Assembly: GCA_004173185.1 (NCBI GenBank)
Contig: SEFZ01000042.1
Location: 1 to 46,398 of the forward strand
Source of the DNA: Sphingomonadales bacterium
Lineage (GTDB): Bacteria; Pseudomonadota; Alphaproteobacteria; Sphingomonadales; Sphingomonadaceae
Reading direction: 5' to 3'
Length of the DNA stretch: 46,398 nucleotides
Below the pieces are notes generated by a model. The model was given only the letters and a program-made list of their open reading frames with translations. It did no database searches and was not told the DNA's origin. Of the stretch, positions 8,564 to 17,380 are shown one piece after another; the first letter of the stretch is position 1, and every line of letters starts with the position of its first letter. Both the position numbers and the translations under genes were made by a program.

Positions 8564-8707
8564 CGCTGCTGTTTCAAGCCCCTGTGGCCGGAAAGCAACG
8601 CCTTATCTCGTTGTCTGAGGTTCATGAAACATCGGTCCAATCGTGCCTATTTAGACAACGACCCGCGCAGTTTGGCGGGCCGAAGTAGAGTACCCAAGGA
8701 GTTAGTT

Positions 8708-9310
8708 ATGCGTACGAAGTTTATCGCTGCCGCCCTCATCGCATCGTCGGCACTCGCCGCCCCCGCATTCGCACAGGACGCCGCGCCGTTCACCGGCCCG
8801 CGCGCCGAAGCGATCGTTGGTTGGGACCGCGTTGAAGATGGCAGCACCGCCAATGCAGACCGCGCAGATGGCGTCGTCTATGGCGGCCAGATCGGCTATG
8901 ATTTCCAGGCCGGCAGCGCAGTTCTCGGTGTCGAGGGCGAAGTCACTGGCTCGAGCACGCGCCAGACCGTTCACAACGTGATCACCCCCGGTGACCGCTA
9001 CCGCGTTCGCGCCGGTCGCGATCTCTATGCAGGCGTCCGCGTCGGCTTCACCGTTGGCGAAAACGCGCTGGTCTATGCCAAGGGCGGTTACACCAACGCC
9101 GGCATCGACACGAGCTATCGCACCCCCACCACGACCTTCCGTGCTGACGAGAATGTCGACGGCTGGCGTCTGGGCGCAGGCACCGAGGTCAAGCTGACCG
9201 ACAAGCTCTATGCCAAGGCAGAGTATCGCTATTCGAAGTATGACAGCGATTCGGCCGGCATCAATGCCAAGCGCCATCAGGTCATTGGCGGCGTGGGCAT
9301 GCGCTTCTGA
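8708..9310 (+). CDS. Outer-membrane beta-barrel protein (Omp25/Lom type)
   Basis: A 200-residue protein with a clean signal peptide (MRTKFIAAALIASSALAAPAFAQ) and alternating beta-strand patterns throughout (GGQIGYDFQAG, LYAGVRVGFTVG, LVYAKGGYTNAG, LYAKAEYRYSKY), ending in VGMRF, whose C-terminal phenylalanine is the BAM recognition signature. It probably forms an eight-stranded barrel of the opacity/Omp25 class. AAGGAG lies seven bases before the ATG at 8708; an earlier in-frame ATG is rejected. A strong terminator follows, so it is monocistronic. Confidence 0.93.
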   Translation: MRTKFIAAALIASSALAAPAFAQDAAPFTGPRAEAIVGWDRVEDGSTANADRADGVVYGGQIGYDFQAGSAVLGVEGEVTGSSTRQTVHNVITPGDRYRVRAGRDLYAGVRVGFTVGENALVYAKGGYTNAGIDTSYRTPTTTFRADENVDGWRLGAGTEVKLTDKLYAKAEYRYSKYDSDSAGINAKRHQVIGGVGMRF

Positions 9311-9353
9311 GCGCCAAACGCCTAAAAACAGCGTGATTTAGCTGTTAACAGAA

Positions 9354-9382
9354 GGGTCGGGGCGCTTGCTCCGGCCCTTTTT
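9354..9382 (+). terminator. Rho-independent terminator after the beta-barrel gene
   Basis: A 10-bp stem (9354-9363 paired with 9368-9377, with two G-T pairs), a four-base GCTT loop and a run of five T at 9378-9382. It separates the outer-membrane gene from dnaN. Confidence 0.88.
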
Positions 9383-9455
9383 GCCGTTAAGGTTACACCC
9401 CAAATCTAGGCCCAGCTTAGCTGGATTCGGGCAGGTCAGCCCCGGGGGTTTCAAA

Positions 9456-10568
9456 ATGAAGGCGACGATCGAACGCGCAACTCTGTTGAGGGGCCTCAGC
9501 CACGTCCAATCCGTGGTCGAGCGGCGCAATACGATCCCGATTCTGTCCAACGTGCTGATCGAAGCGCAGGCTTCGGGCGCGCTGCGGCTGATGGCGACCG
9601 ATCTCGATCTGCAGATCGACGAGACGATTGCAGCGGCAGTGGACCAGCCGGGCGCGACCACGATTTCGGCGCACACTTTGTTCGACATCGTTCGCAAGCT
9701 GCCCGAAGGCTCGCAGGTCGAACTGAGCGCAGCCGAGGGCCGCATCACGGTCAATGCCGGCCGCGCCAAGTTCACGCTGGCGACGCTGCCGCGCGACGAT
9801 TTCCCGATGATCGCCGAGGGCGAACTGCCAACGGTTTTCGAACTGCCCGCCGAGACGCTCAAGCAGATCATCGACAAGACGCGCTTCGCGATCTCGACCG
9901 AAGAGACGCGTTATTATCTCAACGGCATTTTCCTGCACGTAGCGGACGAAGCGACTCCGATGCTGCGCGCCGCCGCAACCGATGGCCACCGCCTCGCGCG
10001 CGTCACGGTCGCGCGCCCCGATGGCGCGGAGAAGATGCCCGACGTGATCATCCCGCGTAAGTGCGTCGCCGAACTGCGCAAGCTGCTCGACGAAGTCGAT
10101 GGTTCGGTGGGCGTGTCGCTTTCCAACTCGAAGATCCGCTTCGACATGGGCCAGGCGATCCTGACCTCGAAGCTGATCGACGGCACCTTCCCCGATTATT
10201 CGCGCGTCATCCCGACCGGCAATGACAAGATCCTCAAGATCGATCCGAAGAGCCTGATGGAAGGCGTCGACCGCGTCTCGACCATCGCCACCGAAAAGAC
10301 CCGCGCGGTCAAGATGGCGCTCGATCGCGACAAGGTGATCCTCTCGGTCACCAGCCCGGAAAACGGCGCGGCTGCCGAAGAAGTGCCGGGCGAATATGTC
10401 GCCGCGGGCTTCGAGATCGGCTTCAACAGCCGCTATCTGATGGACATTCTCGCGCAGATCGAAGGCGATCTGGTCGAAGTCCATCTGGCCGACGCCGCAG
10501 CACCGACGCTGATCCGCGAGAATGATGCCTCGCCGGCGCTGTACGTGCTGATGCCGATGCGGGTGTGA
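9456..10568 (+). CDS. dnaN: DNA polymerase III beta sliding clamp
   Basis: The 370-residue clamp encircles DNA as a dimer and tethers polymerase III and repair enzymes. The three-domain clamp architecture is present, from the N-terminal MKATIERATLLRGL and VVERRNTIPILSNVL to the end in PALYVLMPMRV, close to the usual C-terminus. The ATG at 9456 fits the family; open frame upstream overlaps the terminator and is not coding. It heads a dnaN ... recF ... gyrB stretch, part of the common dnaA-dnaN-recF-gyrB order, although dnaA is not in the window. Confidence 0.98.
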   Translation: MKATIERATLLRGLSHVQSVVERRNTIPILSNVLIEAQASGALRLMATDLDLQIDETIAAAVDQPGATTISAHTLFDIVRKLPEGSQVELSAAEGRITVNAGRAKFTLATLPRDDFPMIAEGELPTVFELPAETLKQIIDKTRFAISTEETRYYLNGIFLHVADEATPMLRAAATDGHRLARVTVARPDGAEKMPDVIIPRKCVAELRKLLDEVDGSVGVSLSNSKIRFDMGQAILTSKLIDGTFPDYSRVIPTGNDKILKIDPKSLMEGVDRVSTIATEKTRAVKMALDRDKVILSVTSPENGAAAEEVPGEYVAAGFEIGFNSRYLMDILAQIEGDLVEVHLADAAAPTLIRENDASPALYVLMPMRV

Positions 10569-10570
10569 TT

Positions 10571-10604
10571 TTCAGCCCCTCTTGCTTTCGCGGGAGAGGC
10601 TGAA
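10571..10604 (+). terminator. Strong hairpin after dnaN
   Basis: Inverted repeat of about 15 bp (10571-10585 with 10590-10604, one mismatch, two G-T pairs) around a TTTC loop, beginning two bases after the dnaN stop. It is not followed by a T run, so it may be an mRNA 3' stabiliser or a factor-assisted terminator rather than a classical intrinsic one. Confidence 0.55.
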
Positions 10605-10651
10605 GAAACCTCACTATTGACATTAGTGTAAGTAGCGACTACCTGAGTCGC

Positions 10652-11410
10652 ATGGCTACCCAACCTGCACCCGCACCGTTCAATCCCGGCATTCCGATGA
10701 AGCGCGAATGGGGCACTGCCCTTGGCGCGCTCCGGCGGTTGCTCGCCAATGGCGACGATACCGAGCAGGTCTTCAAGATCATGCGCGCGCTGAACGGCGA
10801 TGTGACGCAGCGCAATTATCGCAAGCTGCTGACCAGCCCGAATGGCGGCGCGATCGCTTACAAGCGCGTCGAACTGGCCGAGCGGCTGACCGATCGCGCA
10901 TGGATCGACAGCTTTGCCGAAGGCACCGTGGGTGCCGCCTATCGCAGCTTCCTCGACAGCACCGGCTTCTCCGCCGATGGGCTGGTCGAAGTCAGCATGG
11001 GTGAATTCGGCGATGCCCAGGCCGAGCATCCTTACACCTGGATGGGCCGCCGCGAGCGCGACATCCACGATCTGTGGCACGTCATCACCGGCTATCAGGC
11101 CGATGAGCATCTCGGCGAAGCATGTCTCGTCGCCTTTTCCTATGCGCAGACCGGCGGTTTGGGCTGGGGCTTTATCGGCGGGGGCGCGGCGCTCAAGAGC
11201 CTGCGGGTCACCGGCAAGACCGATTTCTTCAAGGCAGTGATCGAAGGCTATCGTCGCGGCAAGCAGGCCAGCTGGCTGCACGGCGAGGATTATGAGACGC
11301 TGCTCAACGAGCCGCTCGATCAGGCCCGCCGCCGCTTGAACATCGTCGAGCCGGTCAAATATCAGATCGCGCAGGCGAGCCTGAAAGCCGCGGGGCTCAA
11401 GGGCATCTGA
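10652..11410 (+). CDS. Coq4-family protein (ubiquinone biosynthesis type)
   Basis: A 252-residue protein with the Coq4 zinc-binding signature: H139, D140 and H143 in RDIHDLWHVI with a glutamate near 156 (HLGE), plus SFAEGTVGAAYRSFL and YTWMGRRERDIHD typical of the family. In mitochondria Coq4 is needed for ubiquinone synthesis and is reported to act in oxidative decarboxylation of the ring C1; bacterial homologues of this type may do the same, but here this is by homology only. TTGACA at 10617-10622 could be a -35 element, with no convincing -10 after it. It sits between dnaN and two unrelated minus-strand genes. Confidence 0.87.
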   Translation: MATQPAPAPFNPGIPMKREWGTALGALRRLLANGDDTEQVFKIMRALNGDVTQRNYRKLLTSPNGGAIAYKRVELAERLTDRAWIDSFAEGTVGAAYRSFLDSTGFSADGLVEVSMGEFGDAQAEHPYTWMGRRERDIHDLWHVITGYQADEHLGEACLVAFSYAQTGGLGWGFIGGGAALKSLRVTGKTDFFKAVIEGYRRGKQASWLHGEDYETLLNEPLDQARRRLNIVEPVKYQIAQASLKAAGLKGI

Positions 11411-11414
11411 CGCT

Positions 11415-12131
11415 TCACGGGAGCGGCTGGACCTCCATATTGGGGCCTGACCCCATCGTCGCAGCGAATTCGGCTGCGCTGATTACCGGTGCGGGCAAAT
11501 CGAATCGCGCGGCAGCAATGTCGGCGGTATCGATGGATTGTAGCTCGATCTTGGCGACCCGGAGCGGCGCACCCTTGGCCGCCAGCTCGACGGCCTTTGG
11601 ATAAAAGCCGCTCGCCTCAGGGACGATCATCGCGACGAACGGCTGAAGCGTTCCCATCATTCGGCGGAGCAGCGTTCCGATCGGCGCCAGGGTCGGATCG
11701 GCACTCATCACGACTTCCAGCATTTCACCGGGCCGACCATCATTCTCCTTTTCCGGCCCGAAGCTCCATATGACGCCGACACGCCCCGCAACGGTCGCCT
11801 CGCCTTTCGCGATCAGGAGGAAATTGGCGCGCTCTATGGCAGGGTTCGCCGTTCCCGCCGACGCCTTGTTGGCGCCACCCATCAGCTCGATCAATTCGGC
11901 AAGTTCGACAACGCGGGTTTCGCCATCTGCCCCGATCATCACCGCGTAATCCGTACCATCACGGCGGATAAGGCCGAACTGGCCGTCGATGCCGACCCGC
12001 GCATTGCCATTATCGTCGATCTCGACGAGCAGCACGTCCTTGCCCGTCGAATAGCGCGCGGTGACATCGGCGAGTGCTGGCATCGGCAGCAGCGCGAGGA
12101 TTGCAACGAACAGTTTCAGACGCATGGTCAT
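11415..12131 (-). CDS. Exported protein of unknown function, paralogue of the gene upstream
   Basis: A 238-residue protein with a signal peptide (MTMRLKLFVAILALLPMPALA). After it comes DVTARYSTGKDVLLVEIDDNG and a beta-rich N-terminal part, then SADPTLAPIGTLLRRM and KGAPLRVAKIELQSID. These segments align by eye with those of the neighbouring gene (VTAHYAREG, SSDPALAPLGRAL, KGAVLRFNQILKLE), so the two are tandem duplicates that have diverged. The start at 12131 overlaps the upstream stop (ATGA), indicating coupled translation. I do not recognise the family. Confidence 0.78.
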   Translation of the reverse strand: MTMRLKLFVAILALLPMPALADVTARYSTGKDVLLVEIDDNGNARVGIDGQFGLIRRDGTDYAVMIGADGETRVVELAELIELMGGANKASAGTANPAIERANFLLIAKGEATVAGRVGVIWSFGPEKENDGRPGEMLEVVMSADPTLAPIGTLLRRMMGTLQPFVAMIVPEASGFYPKAVELAAKGAPLRVAKIELQSIDTADIAAARFDLPAPVISAAEFAATMGSGPNMEVQPLP

Positions 12132-12820
12132 TCCTTCGGCGGTTGGCGGAGCCGGGTTCGGAGCGCATCGCGGCTGAGCAGCGGCTCCGGTACGGCAAAC
12201 ATTTCGGCGGGGATTGGCCCCTTGTAGAATCGCTCGAGTTTCAGGATCTGGTTGAAGCGCAGCACCGCGCCCTTTTCGAACAATTCGATCATCGCTTTCT
12301 CGAAATTGCCGGGGCCGCCCAGATCGGCGCTGTTGCGGAGCACCGCGAAGCGCGTCTGCATCGCCAGCGCGCGGCCCAGCGGGGCGAGTGCGGGATCGCT
12401 GCTGACCACGGCTTCGAACGAGGCCAAGGAGGGCACTTCGCGCGGATGGCCTTTCCACACCGCGCCTTTGATGCCCGCGACAGTCTCCGAGCCATCTTCG
12501 GTCAGCGCATATTCGGGCTGGACGCGCGGCGCCCCGAGGCTGGCCGGCTGGTCCTCCCCAAACACTGCGAGCGCATCGTCGATCTTCGCGCTGAAACTGC
12601 CGCCCGCATCATGCAGGACGACATATTCCGCCTCGCCTTTTCGCAGGAAGACCGTGTCGCCCGCCGCTACGCGCGAATCGCCATTGGCAGCGCTCATCGC
12701 GATCAAGTCGGGCAGGCCCTCGCGGGCATAATGCGCAGTCACGTCCTCGGGCTTGGCTGGCGAGCAGGCCGAGAGCAGCAGCAATGCTACGAGGAAGATG
12801 CGGTTCACGGCAGCGATCAT
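12128..12820 (-). CDS. Lipoprotein of unknown function, paralogue of the gene downstream
   Basis: A 230-residue protein with a lipoprotein signal: a hydrophobic run, then LLSACS, where the cysteine would be lipidated. The mature part begins with a DVTAHYAREG segment shared with the downstream paralogue and has no cofactor or catalytic motif I can name. The ATG at 12820 is chosen over an upstream TTG; a GTG seven codons inside would also give a good lipoprotein signal. The pair is convergent with coq4 and divergent from recF. Confidence 0.75.
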   Translation of the reverse strand: MIAAVNRIFLVALLLLSACSPAKPEDVTAHYAREGLPDLIAMSAANGDSRVAAGDTVFLRKGEAEYVVLHDAGGSFSAKIDDALAVFGEDQPASLGAPRVQPEYALTEDGSETVAGIKGAVWKGHPREVPSLASFEAVVSSDPALAPLGRALAMQTRFAVLRNSADLGGPGNFEKAMIELFEKGAVLRFNQILKLERFYKGPIPAEMFAVPEPLLSRDALRTRLRQPPKE

Positions 12821-12868
12821 CCGCGAAGCGCTGTCCGGCGGCAATAGCCTGCGCTAGGGATGCCCATA

Positions 12869-13933
12869 ATGGCCGTTACCCGCCTCGTCCTGACCGATTT
12901 CCGCAACCATGCAGATGCTGTGCTCGTGCCGGGTGCAGGCTTTGTCGTGCTGACCGGCGAGAATGGCGCGGGCAAGACCAATATCCTCGAGGCCGTATCG
13001 CTGCTCGCGCCGGGCCGGGGCCTGAGGCGCGCAGCGCTCGCCGAAATGCCGCGACAGGGCGGTAATGGCGGCTTTGGCGTGGCGGCGGAATTGGGCGCAG
13101 GCGTTGCGATCGGCACCGGCACCCAGCCGACTGCGCCCGAGCGGCGGCTGGTCCGCGTCAACGGCGCAGCGGCATCCGCGACTGCGCTTGCCGAATGGCT
13201 GACGGTCTTGTGGCTTACCCCCGCGATGGATCGATTATTTGTCGAAGGACCGGGCGAGCGCCGCCGATTCCTCGATCGGCTCACCCTCGCGCTCGCCCCC
13301 GGCCACGCGCATCATTCGGCGCGGTACGAAGCCGCGATGCGCCAGCGCAACCGGCTGCTGGCCGCCGACGAACCCGCCGATCCCGATTGGCTCGCCGCAT
13401 TGGAAGCGCGCATGGCAGAGCATGGCGCTGCGATCGACGCGGCCCGGCGCGAAGCCGTCACGCTGCTGGGCGAGCGGCTGGCCGATCAGCCCGAAACCAT
13501 CTTCGCCCGCGCAGCCCTCGCGCTCGAAGGGTGGCAGGGCGACGCACCGCAGCTCGCCCGCGAACTCGCCGAAGGCCGCCGCCGCGATGCCGCCGCCGGG
13601 CGGGCGCTGGCCGGACCGCACCGCGCCGACCTGATCGTCACGCATTGCGCCAAGAATCAGCCCGCGCATCTCTGCTCTACGGGCGAGCAAAAGGCGCTGC
13701 TGCTCGGCCTCGTCCTCGCCCATGCCGAACTTGTCGCCGAGCGTACCGCACGCACGCCAATCCTGCTTCTGGACGAAGTCGCGGCCCATCTCGATCCGGG
13801 CCGTCGCGCCGCGCTTTTCGAGCGGCTGACGGGCACAGGACAGGTCTGGATGACGGGCACCGAGCCCGAATTGTTCGACGCAGTTCCGGCTGCGGCGACG
13901 CGATACCGGGTGGCGGACGGGGCAATCGTCTGA
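12869..13933 (+). CDS. recF: DNA replication and repair protein RecF
   Basis: An SMC-like ATPase that acts with RecO and RecR to load RecA at single-strand gaps. The 354-residue product has the Walker A GENGAGKTN, the ABC signature CSTGEQKALL and Walker B ILLLDEVAAHLD in proper order, with the DFRNH opening typical of RecF. An ATG nine bases earlier overlaps the AGGGA ribosome site, so the ATG at 12869 (eight bases after it) is preferred. It precedes gyrB by about 50 bp and follows the conserved recF-gyrB order. Confidence 0.96.
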   Translation: MAVTRLVLTDFRNHADAVLVPGAGFVVLTGENGAGKTNILEAVSLLAPGRGLRRAALAEMPRQGGNGGFGVAAELGAGVAIGTGTQPTAPERRLVRVNGAAASATALAEWLTVLWLTPAMDRLFVEGPGERRRFLDRLTLALAPGHAHHSARYEAAMRQRNRLLAADEPADPDWLAALEARMAEHGAAIDAARREAVTLLGERLADQPETIFARAALALEGWQGDAPQLARELAEGRRRDAAAGRALAGPHRADLIVTHCAKNQPAHLCSTGEQKALLLGLVLAHAELVAERTARTPILLLDEVAAHLDPGRRAALFERLTGTGQVWMTGTEPELFDAVPAAATRYRVADGAIV

Positions 13934-13982
13934 ACACCCCATTTTGCTTCCGTTTCGTGACTCCGATGCCTATATGCTCGGC

Positions 13983-16254
13983 ATGGCAAATACCGACGAC
14001 ACGACCCCCGAAAACGTCCCCAACGCGAACGCTTATGGCGCAGACAGCATCAAGGTCCTGAAGGGCCTCGACGCGGTCCGCAAACGCCCCGGCATGTATA
14101 TCGGCGATACCGACGATGGTTCGGGCCTCCACCACATGGTGTTCGAGGTTTCGGATAACGCAATCGACGAGGCTCTGGCCGGGCATTGCGACAAGATCAT
14201 CATCCAGCTGAACGCCGATGGTTCGGTCAGTTGCTCCGCTCAAGGTTTTGGGGCCGGCGCCTGAAGGCAAGAAGGGCACCCGCGTGACCTTCCTCGCCTC
14301 GCCCGCCACCTTCAAGATCACCGAATTCGATTTCGAGAAGCTCGAGCATCGCTATCGCGAGCTGGCATTCCTCAACTCGGGCGTGCGCCTGTTCCTGCGC
14401 GATGCGCGGCATGAGGAAGTCAAAGAGGTCGAGCTTTATTATGAGGGCGGCATCGCTGCGTTCGTGCGGTATCTCGATCGCAACAAGGTTGCGCTGATGC
14501 CCGATCCCGTCGCGATCGCCGGCACCCGCGACGACGTTACCGTCGACGTCGCGCTGGAGTGGAACGACTCATATTATGAGAACGTCCTGTGCTTCACCAA
14601 CAACATCCCGCAGCGCGATGGCGGCACGCATCTGGCCGCGTTCCGCGCGGCACTGACCCGCACGCTGAACAATTATGCCGACAAATCGGGCATGCTGAAG
14701 AAGGAAAAGGTCTCGCTAACCGGCGATGACATGCGCGAGGGTCTCACGGCCATCGTCTCGGTCAAGCTGCCCGATCCCAAGTTCAGCTCGCAGACCAAGG
14801 ACAAGCTCGTCTCGTCCGAAGTGCGCCAGCCGCTCGAATCGCTGATGGCAGACAAGCTTGCCGAATGGCTCGAGGAAAACCCCGCGACGGCCAAGCAGAT
14901 CATCCAGAAGGTGATCGACGCCGCCGCTGCACGCGAAGCCGCCAAAAAGGCGCGCGAGCTGACCCGGCGCAAGGGCGTGCTGGATATCGCCAGCCTGCCC
15001 GGCAAGCTCGCCGATTGCCAGGAGCGCGATCCCGCCAAATCCGAACTGTTTTTCGTCGAGGGTGATTCGGCAGGCGGATCGGCCAAGCAGGGCCGCGACC
15101 GCCATTTCCAGGCGATCCTTCCGCTGCGCGGCAAGATCCTCAACGTCGAGCGCGCCCGCTTCGACCGGATGCTCGCCAGCCGCGAAATCGGCACGATCAT
15201 CACCGCGCTGGGCACCGGCATTCGCGACGATTTCAACATCGAGAAGCTGCGCTACCACAAGATCGTCATCATGACCGACGCTGACGTCGACGGCGCGCAT
15301 ATCCGCACGCTGCTGCTGACCTTCTTCTATCGCCAGATGCCCGAGATCATCACCGGCGGCTATCTCTACATCGCCCAGCCGCCGCTCTACAAAGCGACCA
15401 AGGGCCGTTCAGAAGTTTACCTCAAGGACGATAGCGCGCTCGATCAATATCTGGTCGATGCGGGCGTTGGCGGCACCACGCTCGATACGCAGGGCCAGCA
15501 GCGCAGCGGCGAGGATCTGCGGACGCTCGTCGAGCATGCCCGCCGCACGCGCACGCTGATGCGCTATGTGCCGCGGCGCTATTCGCCCGACATCATCGAA
15601 GTGCTGGCGCTGGGCGGCGGGCTCGATCCCAATGCCAGCCGCGACCAGCGCGGCGAGAGCCTGAAGACCACGGTCAATCGCCTCGATGCGGCCGATCCCG
15701 AGGCACGCTGGTCGGCGCGGATCACCGAAGATGGCGGCTATCATTTCGAGCGTTGGTGGCGCGGCGTGACCGATCATCACATCGTCGAGGCGGCGTTCCT
15801 CGTCTCCGCCGAAGCGCGCAAGCTCCATGCCCTCGCGGACGAGCAGGCGCCTGCCTATCTGCTGCCGTCCAAGCTGGTCTCGAACAAAGCGAGCGCCGCA
15901 GTGGAAGCCGAGGCCCCCGCCCCGATCGAGGGTGCAGAGGAAACGGACGAGCCCGTAGCCGCCGTCGCCAAGGGCGAGACCCTGGTTTCGCGCCCGAGCC
16001 AGTTGCTCGACGCGATCCTCGCGTTCGGTCGCAAGGGCCTCGCGATCCAGCGCTACAAGGGTCTTGGCGAGATGAACGCCGAGCAGCTCTGGGAAACCAC
16101 GCTCGATCCGACCAACCGCTCGATGCTGGTGGTGCAGGTCGATCAGGCGGATGTTGCGGACGAGATTTTCACGCGCCTGATGGGCGACGTGGTCGAGCCG
16201 CGCCGTGAATTCATCCAGGAGAACGCGCTAAGCGTGGCCAATCTGGACGTTTAG
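13983..16254 (+). pseudogene. gyrB: DNA gyrase subunit B, interrupted by an internal deletion with frameshift
   Basis: Gyrase B supplies the ATPase that drives negative supercoiling. The first 83 codons (13983 to about 14231) are normal, including KVLKGLDAVRKRPGMYIGD and VFEVSDNAIDEALAG with the catalytic glutamate. At about 14229-14232 the text jumps to VAPLKVLGP in another frame, which then runs intact through the TOPRIM segment (FVEGDSAGGSAKQGRD, IMTDADVDGAHI) and the C-terminal KGLGEMNAEQLWETT to the stop at 16254. Compared with E. coli GyrB, about 80-90 residues are lost, including the DDGRGIP and GLHGVG ATP-binding motifs. The deletion length must be 3n+2. As written, the 5' part ends at a TGA at 14262-14264. 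gyrB is normally essential, so an assembly error is the first explanation. Confidence 0.93.
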
Positions 16255-16264
16255 CAAGTAGTAC

Positions 16265-16304
16265 GCCGCCCCCGCGCATAATATGAATGCGCGCGGGGGA
16301 CGGC
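16265..16304 (+). promoter_or_regulatory. Hairpin covering the ribosome site of the next gene
   Basis: GC-rich imperfect inverted repeat: 16265-16279 can pair with the segment ending at 16304 around an AT-rich loop (about 16280-16286). It starts ten bases after the gyrB stop and contains the purine-rich ribosome site of the membrane-protein gene, so it could act as a gyrB 3'-end stem and also limit translation of the next gene. Inference from base pairing only. Confidence 0.4.
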
Positions 16305-17276
16305 ATGGCCAAGAAAATCGACGACACCCGCATGTCATGGACAGCGACGCTGCTGGCGTTGCCGTCGATCGGGGTGTTCTTTTTCGCCGATATGCTGGGC
16401 TATGGCCTTGCCTGGCAGGGCGCTGCGCCTGACTTTGCCAAGTTGACGCCGGCCGCAATACGGCTCGATGCGTCCGGCAGATTGTTGATCATCGCTGCGG
16501 CCTTGCTCGGTTTCGGCATCTTCTATCTGATCGTGCTGCGATTCCTCGCCGATCTTCGCGACGAGTTCGGCCCGAAAACGCGGCGCTGGCTGCTGGGCTG
16601 GTACACAGGCGGGGTGCTGCTCGGCGGCCTTTGGGTGTGGTTCGGCTGGATGCAAATTCCCGTGCAGGACCAATTGGGCAAGGGATTCCTGCGGGACGCG
16701 CTCGCCCAGTTCGGCGCGGCAAGCGGTGCGGCACCCGGCACGCTTCTCGATAATTTCCTGCTGCTTTGGATCGGCAATCGATTCGCGCTCATGCTCGCCG
16801 CAGGTATCGTCGTGACCGGGGGCGTATCGGCGCTGGTCGATCCGATCGCTCGGCTGGATGTGGCTGAAACCCGCGCATTCCTGTTCCATCAGCGCCGCCG
16901 GCTGCGCACCTATGTCAACGCAGCCGCCACCTTGCTGGTCGTCGGCCTGCTGTTCCAGATCGCCTGGATGCGCTGGCCGCTCGTCCTTCTCGATTCGGGC
17001 ACTGCCGCGATGCTGGTGCGGCAAATCGATGCGTCAGTCGCGTTGACCGGCGTTACCGGATCGGTGGTGATCGCGCTGTTCGCGGTGCCCGCTTCGACGA
17101 TCCTCGCCGCGCGCGCGGCAGCGCTGCCGCCGGTGACGGACGACGAACCGAATGCCCGATTGTTCGATGCCGGGCTGCTTTCGTCAGTCTCCAAAATATT
17201 GGTGGTGCTCGCTCCGACGCTTGCAGGATTGGCGCCCTCGGTCATCGACATCATCGGAAGATTGCCCACCACCTAG
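16305..17276 (+). CDS. Integral membrane protein, unknown function
   Basis: A 323-residue hydrophobic protein with about six predicted membrane helices: around FFFADMLGYGL, LLIIAAALLGFGIFYLIV, WYTGGVLLGGLWVWFGW, FALMLAAGIVVTGGVSAL, AAATLLVVGLLFQIAW and TGSVVIALFAVPAST. Charged loops lie between them. There is no transporter signature or catalytic motif that I recognise. I prefer the ATG at 16305, with GGGGGAC just upstream, over the ATG six codons earlier. It lies 50 bp behind gyrB and could be read from the same transcript. Confidence 0.7.
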   Translation: MAKKIDDTRMSWTATLLALPSIGVFFFADMLGYGLAWQGAAPDFAKLTPAAIRLDASGRLLIIAAALLGFGIFYLIVLRFLADLRDEFGPKTRRWLLGWYTGGVLLGGLWVWFGWMQIPVQDQLGKGFLRDALAQFGAASGAAPGTLLDNFLLLWIGNRFALMLAAGIVVTGGVSALVDPIARLDVAETRAFLFHQRRRLRTYVNAAATLLVVGLLFQIAWMRWPLVLLDSGTAAMLVRQIDASVALTGVTGSVVIALFAVPASTILAARAAALPPVTDDEPNARLFDAGLLSSVSKILVVLAPTLAGLAPSVIDIIGRLPTT

Positions 17277-17380
17277 GTGCTGAAACCTGCATTTCGTCGT
17301 TTCGGCAGCACCGCGTGGCGCGGAGTGCTTGGGTTTGGTAATATTTCCGAGGCATGTCGCTGCCCGAGCGGAGGGCGTGC

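Noticed and set aside
9311..9455. Replication origin with DnaA boxes near dnaN
   Set aside because: No clear TTATCCACA-like sites or AT-rich unwinding element were noticed; dnaA is not present.
10610..10651. TetR-type operator or full promoter before the coq4-like gene
   Set aside because: TTGACA is visible, but the following -10 region is poor and the GTAG/CTAC half sites are too short to support an operator.
14218..14264. ATG at 14218 as a real start for a shorter gyrB
   Set aside because: It sits over the deletion junction with no ribosome site, and the product would lack the N-terminal ATPase core; it is an accident of the frame change.
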